NCBI RefSeq assembly: GCF_000378825.1
Contig: NZ_KB900388.1
Span: 1,425,947 to 1,489,946, forward strand
Source: Salinispora vitiensis
GTDB lineage: Bacteria > Actinomycetota > Actinomycetes > Mycobacteriales > Micromonosporaceae
DNA: 64,000 nt
Direction: 5' to 3'
Every line of letters begins with the position of its first letter. Position 1 is the stretch's first letter. Below the pieces are notes generated by a model, which saw nothing but the letters and a program-made list of their open reading frames with translations, searched no databases and was not told where the DNA came from. Made by a program: the position numbers and the translations under genes. Positions 26,448-34,858 of the stretch are shown here, in pieces.

Positions 26448-28502
26448 TCATGCTCCTACGGTGAGTGGATCGACCTGGTGCAGGCTCTCGACAACGTGGT
26501 CACGCACGGCACGCCGATCCGGGCTGGTCCCGTCGCGATCGACTGGCTGCCACGCGAACGTCAGCTTGGCCAGGCGCACGAGACGGCGGGTTCCGCCGTC
26601 CCCACGACGCACCACGTCCCCGAGTAACTCAACAATCCGGTTCCGATCAGCCTCGGACCGGAGCGCCGCATCGAGCAAACTCTCGCCGAACTCCGTACGG
26701 GCTTGATCGACCTCGGCCTGGTCGAAGAGTCGGGCCACGGCCCCGACGAGCCCGCTGCGCGACGACTCGTCATGCCAGGTCACCAAGACGGGATGAGCGG
26801 CACTACGGGCGAGCGCCGCGAACACCGCCCAGGCCGTTTCCGTGCGACCGCCCGGTTCACCTTCGCACCAGTTGGTGACCACCTCGACGATCCGAGGGCG
26901 GAGCCGGGGTATCTCCCAGAGCCGACCCACCGCCGTCACGATGGCTTCCCGGACCACCAGAGAGTCACGGTGGGCAATGTGACTCAGACGAGTCAGCGAC
27001 ACCCGGGGATAAAGCCGGGCGAGCTCACCTGAGCAGACCTCGGCGACGGTGCAGAGAGACTGGTCACTCGCGCGCTCCAAACGCGACCAGCGATAGAGCA
27101 GGCTCCGCACGTCAGCCCCCACCTCATCGCTGATGGCGGTGGCCGTCAGGGCCTGCACCACGTGCGGCCGCAGATTCGGCCGTCCGGCCCAGCGATTCAG
27201 CCACACCAGGGGGCGGGTGTCTCGGCTCCGCAACACGATAGTCACCAGATTCCCGACTATCCGTTCCGCCAACCGGGTCTGCCGATGGTCGTTCCGTCGT
27301 AGGGGCAGTTCCATGGCCCACTCCCACAGCTTCCTGTGAAACCAGGCAGAACGGTCACCATGCACAAAGGTCAGCACCGCCGCGCCGTAGTTCGCCCGCT
27401 CGAACCGGAGCCCACCGTCCACCACCCCAGCTTTGATCTCGCTCATCAGTGCTCGAAGTCCTACTTCCGCGAGCCCGTCCGAGCGGGCGGAGGGCAGATC
27501 ACCGAGCGTCTGCCCGAGCGAGTTGACCGCGTCCAGTACCTCTGCCGGTGGTTCTCCCTCGAGCAGGGCGGCTGCGACGAGGAACAGCCGATGCCGGACA
27601 CTCCTGGCTGCGCCGAACCAGTCGGCCAGGACGTCGTCCCAGTCACCGTAGGCCCCGCACACCTCCTCGACGAGCCTTGTCACGTCCTGCTCGGGATAGT
27701 TGCGGAGGGCGGTCACGATGATCCCGGTCAGCCGCATGGCGTCCCGCACCGTGGCTCGGGTCAGCAAGTCGCCTATGGTGGGATTCCCGACGATGGAGGA
27801 AGCGTCGACAGCGTGCACCGCGCACTCGCGACGGACCACCTCCGCCAGGTCCGGGGGCGGGACCTGAAAGATGGCGACGGTCCCGACGCCGCCGGCGGCG
27901 GCCCAGACGGCCGGGGTCGCCACGACCACCAGATTCGCGTCCACGGCCGCCAGGTGCGCGGCGTGGGCCTGCAACCGGCGGCCCAGGTCAGGACTCACCC
28001 GTTCCCGCTGGTACGGCAGACACAACAGGTACGTCACGCCCCGCTCCACCGGAAGCTCCGCCGCACCGAACGGGCTCCCCCGCTCCTCGTCGATCAGAAT
28101 TTCCTCCAGTCGCCGCCCCGCCTGGCTCGACTCGTACAGCAGCGCGACCGCGGCGGTCCGCAGCCCGGAGTTCACCGGGCCCAGCATCACCGCCCATGGC
28201 TGGTCGGCGACGAGGCGGGCTGCGGCGGCCCGGTCGAGCGTGAGATCCTGGTCCTGGCTGGTGAGTCGGTAGCGGCGTGGCGCGAGTGACCGCACGACCT
28301 GCTCGACATAAGCCCGCAACAGCTGGTGCCGGCGAATGGCCTCATTGATCAGCTTGTTCTCGACGAAGGTCTGGTGCACTCCGCCGTTCACGGTGCCGCC
28401 GGTGACCAACTGACCGACGTTGCTGCCGCTGACCACCTCCGGGTAAAGGTACTCCTCGAGCCCGTCGTCCTCGGCGGGAGCCACGGTCTCCTCGGGGCTC
28501 AC
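26448..28502 (-). CDS. Large STAND-like/HEAT-like protein with degenerate P-loop
   Basis: A 684-residue protein from GTG 28502, overlapping the cyclase stop (GTGA). Residues 25-45 carry a glycine-rich motif (GSNVGQLVTGGTVNGGVHQ) also found at the cyclase C-terminus. Residues 103-117 resemble a Walker A strand and loop (VMLGPVNSGLRTAA), but the catalytic Lys is replaced by Leu, and NLVVVATPAVW near 215 sits where a Walker B or sensor strand would. The remaining 400 residues are helical with repeated R/L/W-rich units resembling HEAT-type repeats. This is the build of actinobacterial STAND-type conflict proteins with a dead NTPase. A sensing or scaffolding role is inferred, not shown. Confidence 0.72.
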   Translation of the reverse strand: MSPEETVAPAEDDGLEEYLYPEVVSGSNVGQLVTGGTVNGGVHQTFVENKLINEAIRRHQLLRAYVEQVVRSLAPRRYRLTSQDQDLTLDRAAAARLVADQPWAVMLGPVNSGLRTAAVALLYESSQAGRRLEEILIDEERGSPFGAAELPVERGVTYLLCLPYQRERVSPDLGRRLQAHAAHLAAVDANLVVVATPAVWAAAGGVGTVAIFQVPPPDLAEVVRRECAVHAVDASSIVGNPTIGDLLTRATVRDAMRLTGIIVTALRNYPEQDVTRLVEEVCGAYGDWDDVLADWFGAARSVRHRLFLVAAALLEGEPPAEVLDAVNSLGQTLGDLPSARSDGLAEVGLRALMSEIKAGVVDGGLRFERANYGAAVLTFVHGDRSAWFHRKLWEWAMELPLRRNDHRQTRLAERIVGNLVTIVLRSRDTRPLVWLNRWAGRPNLRPHVVQALTATAISDEVGADVRSLLYRWSRLERASDQSLCTVAEVCSGELARLYPRVSLTRLSHIAHRDSLVVREAIVTAVGRLWEIPRLRPRIVEVVTNWCEGEPGGRTETAWAVFAALARSAAHPVLVTWHDESSRSGLVGAVARLFDQAEVDQARTEFGESLLDAALRSEADRNRIVELLGDVVRRGDGGTRRLVRLAKLTFAWQPVDRDGTSPDRRAVRDHVVESLHQVDPLTVGA

Positions 28503-29320
28503 GACCGGCTCCCGAGGGGGTTGCCGCCGAAGGACTGGTGCATTCCGCCGTGCACTGTCCCACCCCCGACCACCTGCCCGTAGTTGGTGCCCACCGGCTG
28601 CCGCGACGGCTGGTGGGCAGGCCCCGACGGGGACGGAGACTCCGAAACGGTTTCCGCTTCGCTCGTCCGGCCCGCCGGCCAGGCGCCCGACGGCGTGGGT
28701 AGGTGCAGCCACGCCCGCTGCGCGAACGCCTTGCCCTCCACCCGGGCCTGCACGTCGACGAAGTGGTCCGGGTGCAGACCGGAGTAACCGGCACTGACCA
28801 CGTCATGGAAGACCCGGTCCGAGACGATCACGGCAACCAGGGTGATGCGCGGTTTGGCGTCCGCCAGCGCGCTCCTGACCACCCCGGAGTCCAGCAGTCG
28901 GTGCGTCTCGTTACGTGCTGTCCCGTTTCCCCCCTGCCCCACTGCCGCCGGGTCAGTCGGCAGGGGACCTACGTGCAGGCTCACCCGCAACCGCAGCGGC
29001 TCCTCGCCCCGGTGTTGGCGCCGGTGGTCGTCCAGACGACGCTGAAGCATGGCCGGGAAAGGATCGATGAGATACGGGAGTATCCGGGTGGGCAAGCCCA
29101 CGGCCAGGCCGTCCCCGGTTGGGCCGTAAAAGTCGGGACTCGACCACTCCGCGTCCAGCCCCGCATCCCGCATCGCGTCCCCGACGAGCCGATGAATGGT
29201 GCGGGAGACGTTTTCGTGCGTACAGCCGGGCAGGTCGGTGAAGCCCTTCGCGTCGACCGCCAGCACCGCGCGGTACGGCGGTAGCGGGCGGGACTGCTCG
29301 AACGGGGATGACTGCTCCAT
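28499..29320 (-). CDS. Class III nucleotide cyclase-like protein
   Basis: A 273-residue soluble protein from ATG 29320 (AAGGGAA upstream). The core resembles a class III adenylate/guanylate cyclase: YRAVLAVDAKGFTDL with metal-binding D23, then FYGPTGDGLAVG with the second metal Asp D70, and LRVSLHVGPL. The position that holds a purine-selecting Lys in adenylyl cyclases is Gly here, so the base used is open. A downstream N137 and the strand LVAVIVSDRVFHDVV follow the family pattern. After residue 210 comes a disordered linker and a C-terminal motif GTNYGQVVGGGTVHGGMHQ shared with the next protein. First gene of a four-gene operon ending in a Pycsar-type membrane effector. Confidence 0.8.
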   Translation of the reverse strand: MEQSSPFEQSRPLPPYRAVLAVDAKGFTDLPGCTHENVSRTIHRLVGDAMRDAGLDAEWSSPDFYGPTGDGLAVGLPTRILPYLIDPFPAMLQRRLDDHRRQHRGEEPLRLRVSLHVGPLPTDPAAVGQGGNGTARNETHRLLDSGVVRSALADAKPRITLVAVIVSDRVFHDVVSAGYSGLHPDHFVDVQARVEGKAFAQRAWLHLPTPSGAWPAGRTSEAETVSESPSPSGPAHQPSRQPVGTNYGQVVGGGTVHGGMHQSFGGNPLGSRS

Positions 29321-29431
29321 GTCGCGTTCCCTTCGCAGGCGGTCGGACGAAGGCAATCGTGTCCAGCCCACTCGGGTAGCGCTGCCCACCACTGTGCACA
29401 GCAGAGGTGACGTGGTTATCAATCACGAGTG

Positions 29432-30145
29432 TCATCCGGCCAGCCGGTGCAGTGCATCGACGTCGAGGATCGATACCCGCATGCGGTGGGTGTCCAGCAC
29501 GCCTTCGGCGCGAAGAACCCCGAGCGCGAGTACGACGGCGTTCCGGGACGCGCCGATCAGCTCTGCCAGGTCCTGTTGCGGCAGCTCGAAGGCGCGTTGG
29601 CCGCCGGCGGTGTCAGCCGTCACATAGAGCCGGAGCAGTGCCCGGGCCAGGCGCTGCCGTACCGGAAGGACAGCGATCTCGGTCCGCTGGACGTCCGACT
29701 GTCGGAGCCGGTTGACGGTATACCGGGCGTAGGTGGCGGTGACGGAGGGGCGTCCGATGAACCGTTTGAAGCTCGCCCCCGGTACCACCCGGACCACCAT
29801 GGGGGTCAGCGTCGACACCGTGCCGGAGCGGCGGCCACCATCCATCACCGCCAGATCGCCGACGACGTCGCCAGCCCCACGAATCGTCAGGATCGCGCTC
29901 TTGCCCGCTGCTTCGCCCCGAACTACCTTGACCGCACCGCTGAGGATCACGTAAACGTGCTCCCCCTCGTCGCCCTGTCGGAATAACGGGTAGTCGGCAG
30001 CCATGCGGCACCGGGAGCCGAGCGAGCACATCGCGGCCCAGTCGGTCGGCGAAAGGAGGGAAGCGAGACCGCCACTGCCGGCGAACAGGTCGTCAACGTC
30101 CACGCACAGAAGGTAACGAGTGGATTCTCTCCGGCCCACCCTCAA
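29432..30145 (-). CDS. Crp/Fnr-family transcriptional regulator
   Basis: About 237 residues. A cyclic-nucleotide-binding domain (residues 25-135) contains FRQGDEGEHVYVILSGAVKV and a phosphate-binding cassette GDLAVMDGGRRSGTV, where Arg and Ser that hold the cyclic phosphate are kept. A C-terminal winged helix has LPQQDLAELIGASRNAV. The start is uncertain: TTG 30145 follows a GGGGGAGGGG tract, GTG 30103 gives a shorter form. It lies between the CRISPR array trailer and the cyclase operon, 112 bases upstream of the cyclase and on the same strand, so it may control that operon and could sense its product. Confidence 0.84.
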   Translation of the reverse strand: MRVGRRESTRYLLCVDVDDLFAGSGGLASLLSPTDWAAMCSLGSRCRMAADYPLFRQGDEGEHVYVILSGAVKVVRGEAAGKSAILTIRGAGDVVGDLAVMDGGRRSGTVSTLTPMVVRVVPGASFKRFIGRPSVTATYARYTVNRLRQSDVQRTEIAVLPVRQRLARALLRLYVTADTAGGQRAFELPQQDLAELIGASRNAVVLALGVLRAEGVLDTHRMRVSILDVDALHRLAG

Positions 30146-30280
30146 GCCGACCCCTCCCCCGGAACTACGGCCTCACGGTAAGGCGGCGCCGAAGCTCCGG
30201 CGGACTGGTCGGGGGTGGTCAGTCGCTGGCGCCGAGGGCGCAGCTGCAGGGAGCACCCTATCTCCGTCCCACTCGAGCCG
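30146..30280. other. Trailer side of the CRISPR array
   Basis: Short non-coding stretch between the Crp-like gene and the last recognisable repeat. Positions 30236-30244 repeat the final nine bases of the CRISPR repeat (GGGCGCAGC), and the distance from there to the next repeat is 36 bases, one spacer length. The preceding 28 bases hardly match a repeat, so this is at most a decayed unit. Confidence 0.35.
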
Positions 30281-32769
30281 TTTGCGATCCGCGCCCAGCG
30301 CGGAGGCCGGGCGCAGCTCAACGGCGATGGGGCATGCCCCCGGGAGACATAGGTTGCGATCCTCGCCCAGCGCGGAGGCCGGGCACAGCAGGGCCTTGGC
30401 CTGCGCAATCACCGCCCGCTTTGTACTGTTGCGATCCTCGCCCAGCGCGGAGGCCGGGCGCAGCGCCCGTCGCGGCCGATTGCACACGTCATTGGAGCAG
30501 GTGTTGCGATCCTCGCCCAGCGCGGAGGCCGGGCGCAGCCGTGGAGGGCACGCTCCGGCGCACGATCGACTGCCTGTTGCGATCCTCGCCCAGCGCGGAG
30601 GCCGGGCGCAGCCGGTATCAGCCCGTCACTGGTACCCGGGATCTCCGGGTGGTTGCGATCCTCGCCCAGCGCGGAGGCCGGGCGCAGCTACTGGATCTTT
30701 GGCCGGATGCACACCGACGCAAGGTTGCGATCCTCGCCCAGCGCGGAGGCCGGGCGCAGCCAGTCCCGCCTGCTCATGTGTCCTCCGTCCCCTCGAAGGG
30801 TTGCGATCCTCGCCCAGCGCGGAGGCCGGGCGCAGCCCCAGTTTCTTGACGCCTTCGCGCTGATTCTCGTCCCCCGGGTTGCGATCCTCGCCCAGCGCGG
30901 AGGCCGGGCGCAGCTTCGCGGAAACCCTGGCCCAAGCCCGCTCCATTGTCGTTGCGATCCTCGCCCAGCGCGGAGGCCGGGCGCAGCGCCCGCACCATCG
31001 CCGCAACCACGCCGAAGCCCCGCAGGTTGCGATCCTCGCCCAGCGCGGAGGCCGGGCGCAGCCGCCGCGCAGCCCGGTCCCACCCCCCACGGCCGACATT
31101 GTTGCGATCCTCGCCCAGCGCGGAGGCCGGGCGCAGCCTGCGTTGTACGACACCGACGGGACACCGCCGGCGCAGTTGCGATCCTCGCCCAGCGCGGAGG
31201 CCGGGCGCAGCTGGCACGCTCAAGGCCCGCGCCGCCGCGCTTGTCCGCGTTGCGATCCTCGCCCAGCGCGGAGGCCGGGCGCAGCGCCGCGCCGTACCGT
31301 CTCTCTCCATCACCCAGGCGATGTGTTGCGATCCTCGCCCAGCGCGGAGGCCGGGCGCAGCACGTCCTCGCCCGGCTACTCGCCCCAGGGCCCTACCCGT
31401 TGCGATCCTCGCCCAGCGCGGAGGCCGGGCGCAGCTGTTGCGTAACGCCGGTTGTCACACCGGCCGCCTAAGACGTTGCGATCCTCGCCCAGCGCGGAGG
31501 CCGGGCGCAGCCGGGCAGGGCAACTGGGCACCCCCGCAACGCGCCGGGTTGCGATCCTCGCCCAGCGCGGAGGCCGGGCGCAGCGGCGGAGTCGTCTAGT
31601 AATCCGATGCCAGGCGACACGGTTGCGATCCTCGCCCAGCGCGGAGGCCGGGCGCAGCTGCTGACCCTGCTGGGCTACATCGACTCTGACCTCCGGTTGC
31701 GATCCTCGCCCAGCGCGGAGGCCGGGCGCAGCGGCCGGCACCGCCAGGTCCGCGGCGACCAGCCACTTGTTGCGATCCTCGCCCAGCGCGGAGGCCGGGC
31801 GCAGCACCCGGTGCCATAGGCCGCCGAAAACTCAGCGGATAAGTTGCGATCCTCGCCCAGCGCGGAGGCCGGGCGCAGCGAGAGTGAGCCTGTAGTGGGT
31901 TGGAGTGGTTCTCCTAGTTGCGATCCTCGCCCAGCGCGGAGGCCGGGCGCAGCACGTTGGGGTGTTTCGGCGACCCTCTCAGCGAGATGACCCGTTGCGA
32001 TCCTCGCCCAGCGCGGAGGCCGGGCGCAGCAAGGGCGAGGGGGGCGTCATCTGGGAGATGGCGCTGTTGCGATCCTCGCCCAGCGCGGAGGCCGGGCGCA
32101 GCACGTTGGGGTGTTTCGGCGACCCTCTCAGCGAGATGACCCGTTGCGATCCTCGCCCAGCGCGGAGGCCGGGCGCAGCAAGGGCGAGGGGGGCGTCATC
32201 TGGGAGATGGCGCTGTTGCGATCCTCGCCCAGCGCGGAGGCCGGGCGCAGCGCCAGGCCGGCGCCGAGCAGCACTCCGGCGACCTGCAGTTGCGATCCTC
32301 GCCCAGCGCGGAGGCCGGGCGCAGCTGGGGTCGGCGCGGGGTGACCCGATCAGGGCCCCGATCCGGTTGCGATCCTCGCCCAGCGCGGAGGCCGGGCGCA
32401 GCCCGAACCTCTTCGGGCATGTCCTCCCGGCGCGCGGTGTTGTTGCGATCCTCGCCCAGCGCGGAGGCCGGGCGCAGCCCGGCGAGCAGGCGCCGGGTTT
32501 CGCGGACCTCGTCGTTGCGATCCTCGCCCAGCGCGGAGGCCGGGCGCAGCACCAACCCAGACGCCCCCAGTCACTGGCTGCGCAAGTTGCGATCCTCGCC
32601 CAGCGCGGAGGCCGGGCGCAGCGCACGACGCGGGTTGCGGTGGTGCCGGCGTCGGTGTGGTTGCGATCCTCGCCCAGCGCGGAGGCCGGGCGCAGCGCGC
32701 GCGGTCCGCCACTCCGCCGTGGAGTGGTCGAGGTTGCGATCCTCGCCCAGCGCGGAGGCCGGGCGCAGC
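30281..32769 (-). CRISPR. CRISPR array, 34 repeats of 37 nt and 33 spacers (type I-C)
   Basis: Repeats begin GTTGCGATCC and end GGCCGGGCGCAGC on the + strand; boundaries were set where flanking bases start to vary. Spacers are 35-41 nt, mostly 36-39. In the reverse complement the repeat ends in GAGGATCGCAAC, comparable to the GGATTGAAAC end of known I-C repeats, and inverted CGCCC/GGGCG arms could form the crRNA hairpin, so transcription is leftwards. Agreeing with this, the AT-rich leader and cas genes lie to the right, and degenerate repeats lie at the left end: the unit at 30281 has two mismatches and that at 30353 one. Two adjacent repeat-spacer units are duplicated, leaving 31 distinct spacers. 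Repeats contain no stop codons, which creates long spurious reading frames. Confidence 0.97.
31954..32251. repeat. Tandem duplication of a two-spacer block in the CRISPR array
   Basis: Spacer 31954-31993 (40 nt) is identical to 32103-32142, and spacer 32031-32065 (35 nt) is identical to 32180-32214, each pair flanked by identical repeats. The period is 149 bases. This is best explained by unequal recombination between repeats rather than by independent acquisition. It lies about 500 bases from the leader end. Confidence 0.95.
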
Positions 32770-32893
32770 GGTTCGTGAGCAGCAAGAATAGAAGTTTAGT
32801 GATGTAAAGTTGATTGACCGCAGTCCGATTTGTCCAATTCGTCATTTTTTTGGGTTCGGAACCTCCTAGGCTTCTCGCGTCAGCTTGGGGTTC
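32770..32893 (-). promoter_or_regulatory. CRISPR leader
   Basis: A 124-base stretch, AT-rich against the surroundings, between the first repeat on the leader side and cas2. It includes runs such as AGAATAGAAGTTTAGTG and CATTTTTTTGGG. Leaders hold the array promoter and the integration signal; position and composition identify it here. Confidence 0.75.
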
Positions 32894-33183
32894 CTAGATC
32901 ACCAACGCCCCCCGTGGATCGGTCTGGCGCGGCCTGCCGAGGTGTTCGACGTCGTCGAGGGCGTGGGCTGGTAGCCGGTAGATGCGGATGCTGTCCTGGG
33001 CTGGGTTGATGGCTTCCTGGAGGGCTCCAACGAGGCGCACTTTGTCGGTTTCGCGGCAGACAACCTCGAATACAGATTTCTGTACGCGATGACCGTATGC
33101 TTCGCAGATTTTGGCGACCTTGCGTAGTCGGCGTTGCCCTTCGGGGTGGCTGTTTCGACGTCGTAGGTGACGAGAAGGTCCAT
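32894..33183 (-). pseudogene. cas2: cas2, interrupted by a one-base frameshift
   Basis: The N-terminus from ATG 33183 reads MDLLVTYDVETATPK, the standard Cas2 opening. At about 33139 the frame must step by one base, after which the sequence continues as EGQRRLRKVAKICEAYGHRV, then SVFEVV and a final DPRGALVI, all typical of type I-C Cas2. Restoring one base gives the normal 96-residue length. Cas2 bridges two Cas1 dimers in spacer integration; without it acquisition should fail. The lesion is next to a CCCC run, so a sequencing error is possible. No convincing slippery heptamer is present for programmed frameshifting. Confidence 0.88.
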
Positions 33184-33186
33184 GGG

Positions 33187-34215
33187 TCAGTTCACCGTCC
33201 ATGGCTGGTACGAGGGCAGGTCTCCACGAAGGTGGCGTGCGAGCAGTCGGGCCTGCACGAGTGGCAGCAGCGCGGCGGGCACCTCCCGGCGGAGTTGCGC
33301 GTGGGGCCAGTTGCGCTGTCTGCTTTGCTGCCACGCGGTCAGTACGGTTTTTCGTCCGCGGTCGGTGAGACGATAGGCCTTGTTTGGTAGCTCTTCGAAG
33401 TCGTTCGGGGTCAGCTCTCGCCGGTTGAGCATGGTGAGTGCGAGCCGGTCTGCCAGGAGGGGCCGGAACTCTTCCATCAGGTCGAGGGCAAGAGCTGGTT
33501 TGCCTGGCCGGACGGCGTGTAGGAAGCCGATGTAGGGGTCGAGTCCGACTTGGTCGAGTGCGCCCTGTACGGCAACGCGAAGCATGCCGTACAGGAAGGA
33601 GAGCAGGCAGTTCAGCGGGTCGGTGGGTGGTCGTTTGTTTCGCCCGGAGGCTTTCCAGTCCTTGCTTTCGGTGAGTAGGTAGGGCATGGCGGCGAAGTAG
33701 TCACGGGCGGCGATGCCTTCGACGCCGAGTACCTCGTTGGTGTTGGCTGCCGTGGCGAGCAGTGCGAGTCGTGTGGCCAGCAGTTCGGCGCTTGCCCGCA
33801 GCGCGGTCTGGCGGTGGCCGCTGGTGTCCCGGGCGGCGCGGAGCAGCACTTGTCGCGCGTTGTGTATTTTGCCGACGACGGTGGCGATTGCGATTGACAG
33901 TTGTTGTTCCGGTGTGTCGGCAGCCCGGTGTTGGGCTTGGCGGAGTAGTGGGTTGCCGTGGGTGGGGCCGACGAGGCTGGCCCGAAACCGTCCGCTTCCG
34001 GTGAGCCAGCTGACGGGGCGGCCGTCGTCAGCGCACCGCAGCAGCAGGTCGTCGCTGGGTGTGACGCCGGTGAACAGGACTAGGTGGTCGAGGCGGACGA
34101 GTGGTAGCAGCCGACGTCCGGGCTGGTCGGGGTGGTACACCCGGACGGTATCGCCGTCGAGGTGCAGGCTGGTGCCAGGGGTCTGCACGTAGAGGGTATT
34201 GAGCAACTCAGTCAC
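33187..34215 (-). CDS. cas1: Cas1 integrase, type I-C
   Basis: A 342-residue Cas1c. The catalytic metal ligands are E166 (GVEGIAARDYF), H233 (FLHAVRPGKPALALDL) and E248 in DLMEEFRP, all present. The N-terminal beta domain and C-terminal helical domain have normal size. Cas1 with Cas2 inserts new spacers at the leader end of the array. It overlaps cas4 by 8 bases and is followed after 3 bases by the frameshifted cas2. Fully consistent with a functional protein on its own. Confidence 0.96.
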   Translation of the reverse strand: MTELLNTLYVQTPGTSLHLDGDTVRVYHPDQPGRRLLPLVRLDHLVLFTGVTPSDDLLLRCADDGRPVSWLTGSGRFRASLVGPTHGNPLLRQAQHRAADTPEQQLSIAIATVVGKIHNARQVLLRAARDTSGHRQTALRASAELLATRLALLATAANTNEVLGVEGIAARDYFAAMPYLLTESKDWKASGRNKRPPTDPLNCLLSFLYGMLRVAVQGALDQVGLDPYIGFLHAVRPGKPALALDLMEEFRPLLADRLALTMLNRRELTPNDFEELPNKAYRLTDRGRKTVLTAWQQSRQRNWPHAQLRREVPAALLPLVQARLLARHLRGDLPSYQPWTVN

Positions 34216-34858
34216 GCCACTGTCCCAATGGTCGTGGGGCCAACAAGTCGGGTGTTGTTTGCTGCCGGCCGTCGGTCAACTCGGGTAGACAGTCCTCCCG
34301 GAGCGAGCATCGTCGGCAGCGGGCATCGTTGCGCGCTATCGGCAAGGCCGGGGTGTCCAGCAGCCGGCGCACCGCGTCGGCCGCGGCCATGACCCGGTCG
34401 AGCAGGTCGACATCGATGGATACGGCGTGTCGGCGCCGTTCAGCGACCGAATAGATGTAGCCGGTGGGCACGTCGAAGCCGGATTCGAGGAGGCAGAGTG
34501 CCTGCCCCCCAAGCTGCAGTTCGGCCGGCCCGTCGGCCTTGTATCGTCCGACCTTGTACTCGACGGGGGTGGCCGCGCCCTTCTCGAACTCGACGATGTC
34601 GCATATGCCGCGCAGGCCGTAGGTGTGGCTCCATACGGGTAGCGAACGGATTACGGTGAGACCCCGGCGGCGTTGGAGGCCGGGCAGGTCGACGGTGGTG
34701 TGGCTGAGGTCGCCGCGTACCGTCTCGACGTTTTCCGACCAGACGCCCTCGACGTGAATCAGCGCGGTTTGCCGGTGGCAGTAGGCGTAGTGCTCCAGCG
34801 CGGACAGCGGCACCTCCCGCTGGTCGGTGTCGCTGTCCACCTGGTGGCCGCCGGTCAC
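34208..34858 (-). CDS. cas4: Cas4 exonuclease (RecB-like, Fe-S)
   Basis: A 216-residue Cas4. The first cluster Cys is in AYCHRQTALIH, the nuclease core has GICDIVEF and PVEYKVGR, and the C-terminal three Cys lie in DARCRRCSLREDCLPEL, so the 4Fe-4S ligands and RecB motif are intact. In type I-C Cas4 trims prespacers and helps select those next to a PAM. It overlaps cas7 by 4 bases upstream and cas1 by 8 bases downstream. Confidence 0.95.
   Translation of the reverse strand: MTGGHQVDSDTDQREVPLSALEHYAYCHRQTALIHVEGVWSENVETVRGDLSHTTVDLPGLQRRRGLTVIRSLPVWSHTYGLRGICDIVEFEKGAATPVEYKVGRYKADGPAELQLGGQALCLLESGFDVPTGYIYSVAERRRHAVSIDVDLLDRVMAAADAVRRLLDTPALPIARNDARCRRCSLREDCLPELTDGRQQTTPDLLAPRPLGQWRD

Noticed and set aside
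30281..32807. Long open reading frames on both strands through the CRISPR array with RSSPSAEAGRS-like repeats
   Set aside because: They arise because the 37-base repeat has no stop codons; the periodic peptide is just the translated repeat.
33125..33150. Programmed -1 frameshifting in cas2
   Set aside because: No standard slippery heptamer is present and no known Cas2 uses frameshifting, so a mutation or sequence error is simpler.
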